Source of the DNA: Halocafeteria seosinensis
Taxonomy: Eukaryota > Sar > Bigyra > Bicosoecida
Assembly: GCA_001687465.1 (NCBI GenBank)
Contig: LVLI01000154.1
Location: 1-64,000 of the forward strand
Reading direction: 5' to 3'
DNA: 64,000 nt
Below are positions 57,779-64,000 of this stretch, piece by piece. How positions within the stretch are numbered: position 1 is the stretch's first letter; every line of letters begins with the position of its first letter. Under the pieces are notes generated by a model. That model worked only from the letters and a program-made list of their open reading frames with translations. It searched no databases and was not told the origin of the DNA. Position numbers and translations under genes: made by a program.

Positions 57779-60700
57779 ATGCTACACTGTAAGCGATTCG
57801 AGTGCAGAGGAAGAGCACTGTACTCCTCTCATTTAGAAACGACGATTCTAGGGTCCTTGCTAGTTGCTTGCTTGCTTCTGTGTGCCCAGGAAGCGGAAGC
57901 CAGCGAAATTGATCTGGAACATGAGCCATGCATAGAGGAAGATGACGCCAATAGTCTGTTACTCCAGACGTGTGACATCGACTGGAATTACAGAGGTTAT
58001 CAAAATGATGATTATATAACGTTGAAAAAAAATCAAGAATTCGACGGGCAGAACTATACGTTCAGTCTACATGGTGTGGAAGCATTTGATGGTCTATTTA
58101 GGGTCCATGGCGATGTTGACTCGTTCGATGAAGCCCCTCTGATAAGGAACGTCCATACTATCAAAGGAGAGGCTGCTGGGAGTGAGGGATTTATCGTTCA
58201 AGCTGGACAAAGGTTTTTACAGATATACTTCTGCGGTAATTCGGGTGGTAAACTCAATTACGGTAGCGGAGGAATTGCTGGTAGGGACAGCGGGTATGCG
58301 TCGGGGCAAGTTCTTATTGAAGATTGCTATTTTACTGGATCGATGACCGACAATGATGCCGGAGGGATCATTGGATTGTATGCCGGAAACAATGGAGGCA
58401 CAGTAAACGTATCCAACTGCTATAACACTGCTGATACCGCAATGTGGTGTGGGGGAATATGCGGAGCGCGGGCGGGTAACGGCGAGGATTCTCAGGTGTA
58501 CATTAAGCAATGCTACTCCACGGGACAGATAGCCGCTGACAATAGCGGTGGCATTGTTGGAGGAAAGACATATAGTGTAAACGTATCCCAATGCTTCACT
58601 ACTGGTGCAATTATGGCAGACCATACTGGAGGCATCATTGGAGCCAAAACGGCGTTTGACGGCGGTTCAGTCGAAATAAAAGATGTGTTCTCTACAGGGA
58701 ACGTACAACAGGGCACCTACGAGAGCGGTGGTATTGTTGGTGGTATAGCTCCTACAGGTAATATGTGGATAAGAAATGTATACATGCTCTCTGGTAGTGA
58801 CAGTAACTCCAGAGCATTTATGGTTGGCCAGGTTGAATCTGACAACGCGGAGATCCAGTATTCCGTACATCATTCCTCAGATGGGACTACAGACGCAGCT
58901 AAACTGGTAGACATAAATCCTGATCCTTTACACCAAGAAGGTAACTCTGGAGATCTACGTGATATCGACGGTCAGTTGTATCAGGTAAACACGCACAGCT
59001 GGAGCCATGATATCTGGCACGTTCCCGAGAATCCTGACGATGAAGGGAAAAAGTATCCACGTTTCCAATTCCAAAAAGCTTCTGAGAGCTTTTGCGGGAG
59101 AGGAAAAGTCCCTCGTTTACAAGAGGACGGGTGTCAAGACTGTCCAAGCCATCAAATATCGTCTACCGTAGACTCTCAGTGTCGTCCCTGTGGTCCTGGC
59201 GAGATCCCGACTGAGGATCAAGATGAATGCCAACGCTGTCCTCCTCATCAAGTAGCTACGAGTCTAGACAATATGTGCCAACCCTGTGGTGATGGTGAAG
59301 TGCCAAACGCAATTCAGGTCTCATGCAAGCAATGCCTGCCCTACCTAATCGCCAATTGTACAGACACCGAATGTAAACCCTGCGAAAGTGGTGCAGTTCC
59401 GAATGGGGAGCAAAACGGTTGTGAACGATGCCCTGCTCACAAAGTCGCCAATGAATCAGTTTCCGAGTGCCAGCGATGTGGAGCTGGCCATATACCCGAT
59501 GAACAACAGCATCGCTGCCAGCAATGCCTTCTTCATCAATATGCGAATATATCAGACGTTGAATGTCAGGTGTGTGGAAGGGGAAGGGTACCCTCTGAAG
59601 ACCAAAGTGAATGTAGACCGTGCTCGCCTAATGAAATCGCGAATAGTTCTGATATAAGGTGCCGTGTCTGTGAATCGCCACATATTCCTACAGCTGATCA
59701 GGGTGCTTGCATGGAGCCCTCTAGCTACCCAACCCCTTCAATATCCAGCACTCCCAGTGATAGCCCCAGTGTAACATCTTCGCCGACTGTGTCTCCTACG
59801 GCGACAGCCTCATCAAGTAGTAGTGTTTCTGGAACTGTAAGTGTAACTATGACGTCCTCCTCGAGTGGAACCGAGTCCCCGACTGCATCAAAGAGTGAAT
59901 CTGCGTCGCCAACGATGTCAAAATCCAAGACTGTCACTCCGACGACAACATCTTCTCCGACTGTGTCTCCTACGGCGACAGCCTCATCAAGTAGTAGTGT
60001 TTCTGGAACTGTAAGTGTAACTATGACGTCCTCCTCGAGTGGAACCGAGTCCCCGACTGCATCCAAGAGTGAATCTGCGTCGCCAACGATGACAAAATCC
60101 AAGACTGTCACTCCGACGACAACGCTTTCAGGAAGCCCAACATCCAGTGTAACATCTTCTCCGACTGTGTCTCCTACGGCGACAGCCTCATCAAGTAGTA
60201 GTGTTTCTGGAACTGTAAGTGTAACTATGACGTCCTCCTCGAGTGGAACCGAGTCCCCGACTGCATCCAAGAGTGAATCTGCGTCGCCAACGATGACAAA
60301 ATCCAAGACTGTCACTCCGACGACAACGCTTTCAGGAAGCCCAACATCCAGTGTAACATCTTCTCCGACTGTGTCTCCTACGGCAACAACCTCAAGAAGT
60401 CCATCCCAAACTGTTACGAACACTGCAACACTTAGTTGTTCCGCAACAGCCTTATCAAGTAGTAGTGTTTCTGGAACTGTAAGTGTAACTATGACGTCCT
60501 CCTCGAGTGAAACCGACACTCCGACTGCCTCAGACAGCGCCTCAAGAAGTCCAGCGAACCTCCAGCCTGTCATTTTCAACAATGTATCAGTATGGGAAAA
60601 CCAATCAACAAAGTGCTCCGAAAAACAACCTATTTGTATCACTTTGCTTTACCCCCCAATCGTCCGCCGTGAATACACGGAAGAAGCTGATGGTTTCGGG

Positions 60701-63700
60701 GAAGCGTTTCTTGGGGTGCGAACCACTGATGAGAGGTTGACAACGGTCGAAATACTGGCGGCTTGTGCTCCGGATCTTTCAGCTGAGAAGGACGATCAAT
60801 TCGTGTATTCATCTTGCCAGCAACAGTACCAGCAAACTGAGTCGTCCTTGGAACTTCCGGTATTTTTGAAGGCTCGATTGCTGCGAAATCAGACCTGCGG
60901 GACCGCCGAAAGGGAGTTTGTAAAATGCCGACAGCTGGAATACAAGTTAATGTGGTTTTTCACGCCTAACTCGTCCTCACTGATTAGTTCAGAGATACCC
61001 CTTCTCAGGGCAAGTTTTAAAGACAGGTTCCGCAACCCAGACGAGGACGTGAAAATAGCTATTCCTCTCAGCCTTACAGTTCAGGTGTCCAACCGAAATC
61101 TGGCATCCATCAACCAGCAACTTGTATTGAATGTGTCCGATGTACTCCGAACTGTAGAGACTGAGATGTCGGTGCAGCCGAGGATTCTATCCATCGACGT
61201 CGAACGACGCTTAACCAGCCCAAACATGACAACAAGTGTCACTCGAACAGTAACTTTGACGCTTGAAAGCAACCAAGAGTACAGGTGGAAAGCCTCTTCC
61301 ACATTAAGGGATTTAGTTACCCTTCCATCATCTGGGAGCTCGGGAGAGCGCGGCAAGTCCATTCAGCACACTGTTCATTTTGATGTCTTACATGCTCCGC
61401 ATGGGAGCATTGATTCCACCATCGAGGTGCAGGTGTCACCTATCGGTCTTAACAATTGGAAAATTATGAGGATTTCCACCTCCATTACAGTAAAACAAGG
61501 AAGTATAGAGTCGCCTACAAAAAAGCTGCTTGTCCAGAAAAGCATTCATGGAGACCCAGAGAGACGAGAAATTCTGGTGTCAAACACTGGAGACTTGGAA
61601 GTCCAATGGCGTGCCCGGCTTTTGGCAAGTACCGAGATGGGACACAAGGAACTCTCTTATGCAGAATTGCGTAGGTTTTGGGTACAACCAACGACACTCT
61701 CGTCCATGAGCGGTGGAACCCTTCCACCAAACAAACAACAGCAAACGCTTGTGCGGATGGAAATGATCCCTAAGTTTGTCAGCTCTGGCCTTTTCGAAGG
61801 GTGGGTAGTCTTCGAGACCGACGCTAGTGATGCTTCACCGCAGTCGTTCTCGAACAAGATCCCTCAGATTGCTTCAAAGACCTTGTTTGGCAAGCAACTT
61901 TGGGTACAGCTGAGGCTCCTGGTAACTTCGGTGTTTGTTTGTCCATCATTCCCTGTTCAAACTGACGTGCTTCCCTTTGAACGAGTCTCTACTGAATGGA
62001 AAGTACTGAACGTTGACACCCAACCATTGCTCGTATTTGCGAACAGTTTCCATATGAATTTTGCGGAAAATGGAAACGGATCGATCGTGCAATTTAGTTT
62101 CGCAAATGGCATGCAAACGGCACTGCTAGCAAAGGATCGAACTTTTGGAAACTGGCTCACTCTTTCGCCCACGGCAGTTACCATAGCACCCAAGAGCACC
62201 CGCATTTTCCGCGCATCGTTAAGGTACCCATCGAAGCGTTTAAGAATAAAAAATGTTTCTCAGGACTTTGTTGCAGCGTCTTATACTACCACATTCAGGT
62301 TTAGGCTTTCTGTACTCACTTGGGAGAAATGGCGTAGCCTTGGCTTATCAGCGCAAAGTGGGGATGACAGAACGCTGTCGTTAGCGACATCCTTCTTACC
62401 AGGAAGTGCTACCCCTGTTCACTCATCAGTAATCGCAGCGAATAATCAGACCGAGATCGGAAGAGGAGTTGACGTGCATATTCGTCTGAGCGATGTTTTT
62501 GGGACTCCCGGGGCCAAGGCTATCAACCATTGCTCCAAACTTCCTCCATTCAGCACAAACCGGTTGCCGTGCTTGAATGTAGAGATGCACCCTCTGAACG
62601 CCGACCTTGATCGATCCTCAATCAAATTACGGTTCCCGCCACGTACACAAAACGCTCGCAGGATTCGCAGCTTTTCGTTTTCTGTCATGTTTCAGGTCCA
62701 GGGAGACGCCCAAATAAGTGTTCGTTTAAACAATGTGTCTATCACAGGTTCTCCCCTTGTGCTCCAAACGAAGACAGTGAGTTGCCATGAACACGAAGTT
62801 CCAAATGCCAGAGGGACGAAGTGCTTGTGTGAAGCAGGCCGATACCGCATTCCCATGAACCAGCATGTTGGTTCCCATTGTGTTCCATGCGAGGAAGGAC
62901 GTTTCCAACCAGAGCCATCCAACATAGAGCAATGCCCACTTTGCCCTTCTGATCAGTTTTCAACACCCGGAAGTAAAAGGTGTTATCCCTGTCCAGTGAG
63001 TGGATTCAAATGCGTCAAGGGGAAGTTACTGATGGAGGATGGCTTTTGGTGCGAAGTTTGTTCCTCAAACAGTGAAACAGGAGCGTCTAATGAGACAGTA
63101 CGTCGATTAATATTGAGCAGGCTCCAAAGTTTTGGTGATATACAAATGCACCGCTGTAATCCTGAGAAAGCATGCGTCATCAATCAAACTAGGTTCCTGA
63201 CTGAATGCAAGAGAGGACACAAGGGCCCACTATGCAGTGTTTGCGAGGACGGGTACGTGAAAACAGACGGTACATGTCTTGTTTGCAATCAAAGTGAACG
63301 AGCTACCATACTCTTATCGCTGTGGGTCATCGTTGAGTTCGCGATCGTGGCAGGACTGAACATCGATGAGTCAAAGTCCAAAACCTCGACGGGGAACAGG
63401 ACTAGCAATGCAGACGCGAGAACTGCTAGCAACGTCCATAAAATGAAATCGTCATCATTTGAATCACCAGCTGTGGCTGACAAGCTCGTGGACCAATACA
63501 AGGAGAAGAGTTCTGTGGCATACATTGAGCTGGTCGTTTTGTTGATTGTAGACTACCTACAGGTTTGCTCGATCATTGGGCGGACACAATACAATCCCTA
63601 CGCAGGCACTCTGATGTTGTTTGGAGAGGTTACAAAACTGTTTTTGATGGATCCTACCACTCTGGACTCCTTCCGATGTCTATCCCAACTTGGATTCTTT

Positions 63701-64000
63701 GCGCGTTCTCTTATCTCTCTCCTCTTTCCGTGGTTCCTCGCTGTACTATCCGTCGCACTGTATTCCCTACTGACTGCAATCCAAAATAGCCGAAAGGCAG
63801 AGACAAGGAACACTACGTGGAAGGATTCGTTCAAACCCGTAGTGACTATTATAGGGCAGATACACTCGGCCGTCACAATGACTGTCATTAGCGTTTTCGA
63901 TTTGTATCCTCATGAGATACGGGGCCACTTGAGACCAACTGCAGACTTGTCCTTTAAGATCGAGGAGCAGGAGTATCTAATCCTGGCTGGGTTGGGTGGT
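57779..64000 (+). CDS. Giant secreted/membrane protein, partial at the window edge
   Basis: An uninterrupted frame of at least 2074 codons that runs off the window. It starts with a signal sequence (TTILGSLLVACLLLCAQEAEA). Residues about 140-330 hold GLUG-like beta-helix repeats (GGIVGGKTYSVNVSQCF, GGIIGAKTAF, GGIVGGIAPTG). Residues 437-644 are at least six Cys-rich modules of the ephrin-receptor/TNFR-like type, each with CPPHQVA and CGDGEVP elements. A Ser/Thr/Pro stalk built from 58- and 68-residue repeats covers 645-930. A large beta-rich ectodomain with many N-x-S/T sites follows. A second Cys-rich block is at about 1665-1840, then hydrophobic spans: LSLWVIVEFAIVAGL, YIELVVLLIVDYLQV, FPWFLAVLSVALYSLL and PVVTIIGQIHSAVTM. 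A cell-surface receptor or adhesion protein with a multi-pass anchor is inferred. No catalytic domain is seen within the window. Confidence 0.85.
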   Translation, partial: MLHCKRFECRGRALYSSHLETTILGSLLVACLLLCAQEAEASEIDLEHEPCIEEDDANSLLLQTCDIDWNYRGYQNDDYITLKKNQEFDGQNYTFSLHGVEAFDGLFRVHGDVDSFDEAPLIRNVHTIKGEAAGSEGFIVQAGQRFLQIYFCGNSGGKLNYGSGGIAGRDSGYASGQVLIEDCYFTGSMTDNDAGGIIGLYAGNNGGTVNVSNCYNTADTAMWCGGICGARAGNGEDSQVYIKQCYSTGQIAADNSGGIVGGKTYSVNVSQCFTTGAIMADHTGGIIGAKTAFDGGSVEIKDVFSTGNVQQGTYESGGIVGGIAPTGNMWIRNVYMLSGSDSNSRAFMVGQVESDNAEIQYSVHHSSDGTTDAAKLVDINPDPLHQEGNSGDLRDIDGQLYQVNTHSWSHDIWHVPENPDDEGKKYPRFQFQKASESFCGRGKVPRLQEDGCQDCPSHQISSTVDSQCRPCGPGEIPTEDQDECQRCPPHQVATSLDNMCQPCGDGEVPNAIQVSCKQCLPYLIANCTDTECKPCESGAVPNGEQNGCERCPAHKVANESVSECQRCGAGHIPDEQQHRCQQCLLHQYANISDVECQVCGRGRVPSEDQSECRPCSPNEIANSSDIRCRVCESPHIPTADQGACMEPSSYPTPSISSTPSDSPSVTSSPTVSPTATASSSSSVSGTVSVTMTSSSSGTESPTASKSESASPTMSKSKTVTPTTTSSPTVSPTATASSSSSVSGTVSVTMTSSSSGTESPTASKSESASPTMTKSKTVTPTTTLSGSPTSSVTSSPTVSPTATASSSSSVSGTVSVTMTSSSSGTESPTASKSESASPTMTKSKTVTPTTTLSGSPTSSVTSSPTVSPTATTSRSPSQTVTNTATLSCSATALSSSSVSGTVSVTMTSSSSETDTPTASDSASRSPANLQPVIFNNVSVWENQSTKCSEKQPICITLLYPPIVRREYTEEADGFGEAFLGVRTTDERLTTVEILAACAPDLSAEKDDQFVYSSCQQQYQQTESSLELPVFLKARLLRNQTCGTAEREFVKCRQLEYKLMWFFTPNSSSLISSEIPLLRASFKDRFRNPDEDVKIAIPLSLTVQVSNRNLASINQQLVLNVSDVLRTVETEMSVQPRILSIDVERRLTSPNMTTSVTRTVTLTLESNQEYRWKASSTLRDLVTLPSSGSSGERGKSIQHTVHFDVLHAPHGSIDSTIEVQVSPIGLNNWKIMRISTSITVKQGSIESPTKKLLVQKSIHGDPERREILVSNTGDLEVQWRARLLASTEMGHKELSYAELRRFWVQPTTLSSMSGGTLPPNKQQQTLVRMEMIPKFVSSGLFEGWVVFETDASDASPQSFSNKIPQIASKTLFGKQLWVQLRLLVTSVFVCPSFPVQTDVLPFERVSTEWKVLNVDTQPLLVFANSFHMNFAENGNGSIVQFSFANGMQTALLAKDRTFGNWLTLSPTAVTIAPKSTRIFRASLRYPSKRLRIKNVSQDFVAASYTTTFRFRLSVLTWEKWRSLGLSAQSGDDRTLSLATSFLPGSATPVHSSVIAANNQTEIGRGVDVHIRLSDVFGTPGAKAINHCSKLPPFSTNRLPCLNVEMHPLNADLDRSSIKLRFPPRTQNARRIRSFSFSVMFQVQGDAQISVRLNNVSITGSPLVLQTKTVSCHEHEVPNARGTKCLCEAGRYRIPMNQHVGSHCVPCEEGRFQPEPSNIEQCPLCPSDQFSTPGSKRCYPCPVSGFKCVKGKLLMEDGFWCEVCSSNSETGASNETVRRLILSRLQSFGDIQMHRCNPEKACVINQTRFLTECKRGHKGPLCSVCEDGYVKTDGTCLVCNQSERATILLSLWVIVEFAIVAGLNIDESKSKTSTGNRTSNADARTASNVHKMKSSSFESPAVADKLVDQYKEKSSVAYIELVVLLIVDYLQVCSIIGRTQYNPYAGTLMLFGEVTKLFLMDPTTLDSFRCLSQLGFFARSLISLLFPWFLAVLSVALYSLLTAIQNSRKAETRNTTWKDSFKPVVTIIGQIHSAVTMTVISVFDLYPHEIRGHLRPTADLSFKIEEQEYLILAGLGG
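59777..60540 (+). repeat. Coding minisatellite in the Ser/Thr stalk
   Basis: The segment tcttctccgactgtgtctcc recurs at 59777 (one mismatch), 59951, 60155 and 60359, with periods of 174, 204 and 204 bp. All are multiples of 3, so the frame is kept. The longer units add a codon block for LSGSPTSSV. A truncated copy follows near 60450. Copies are nearly identical, pointing to recent unequal exchange or slippage. The mirrored minus-strand frame (59725-60642) is a by-product. Confidence 0.92.

Noticed and set aside
59725-60642. 305-codon open frame on the minus strand with a repeated acidic, Val-rich sequence
   Set aside because: It is the exact antisense of the Ser/Thr minisatellite in the plus-strand giant protein; its regularity comes from the repeat, and the plus frame has the signal peptide and domains.

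Overview
The window is nuclear DNA from a compact eukaryotic genome. Genes are close together, and most multi-exon genes carry very short introns (mostly 60-90 nt, GT..AG, frequent gtaagt/gtatg donors and tgcag acceptors). Gene content includes CUL4, GINS Psf2, PDK1, a GPKOW/Spp2-type splicing factor and a PHD-finger chromatin protein. A single-celled protist or alga is likely. A red alga would fit the gene density, but nothing here proves the lineage. No bacterial operon, phage, CRISPR array or complete transposon was seen.

Layout. 1-7.4 kb: a GFA/CENP-V-type zinc protein (+), a RAP-domain organellar RNA-binding protein (-), a 110-aa fibronectin-III protein ending in a CaaX box (+), and a PDK1 kinase with a PH domain (-). 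8.1-10.0 kb: a small secreted Cys-rich protein gene (-) and its decayed tandem copy. 10.0-12.2 kb: no supported gene. 12.2-24.1 kb: a 3092-aa ELM2-like/PLU-1-like/double-PHD protein (+), followed by the GPKOW homologue (+). 26.0-28.6 kb: a frameshifted helical-bundle/kinase/ankyrin pseudogene (-). 29.3-35.7 kb: cullin-4 (+, 10 exons), a C2-domain protein (+) and GINS subunit Psf2 (-, 6 exons). 37.0-39.4 kb: a multi-pass membrane protein (+). 40.8-55.7 kb: a dynein heavy-chain-like giant of about 4752 aa (+, 11 exons). 56.0-56.7 kb: a cold-shock-domain protein with a putative mitochondrial presequence (-, 4 exons). 57.8 kb to the window end: a giant secreted/membrane protein (+) that runs off the edge.

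The most striking item is the dynein-like heavy chain. It keeps the linker (FPRWYFLSN), the six-AAA order and the dynein C-terminal domain. The AAA1 Walker A and Walker B motifs are destroyed, AAA3 and AAA4 P-loops are degenerate, and only AAA2 has an intact P-loop. About 90 residues stand where the roughly 340-residue stalk and microtubule-binding domain should be. The reading frame is otherwise intact over 14 kb of exons, so it looks like a maintained non-motor dynein rather than a pseudogene.

No operon-like cooperation is expected. Several products share broad nuclear themes: CUL4 and GINS (replication, chromatin, ubiquitin), ELM2/PHD (chromatin) and GPKOW (splicing). Intron calls were made by eye from splice consensus, reading phase and family conservation, and were not checked against transcripts.
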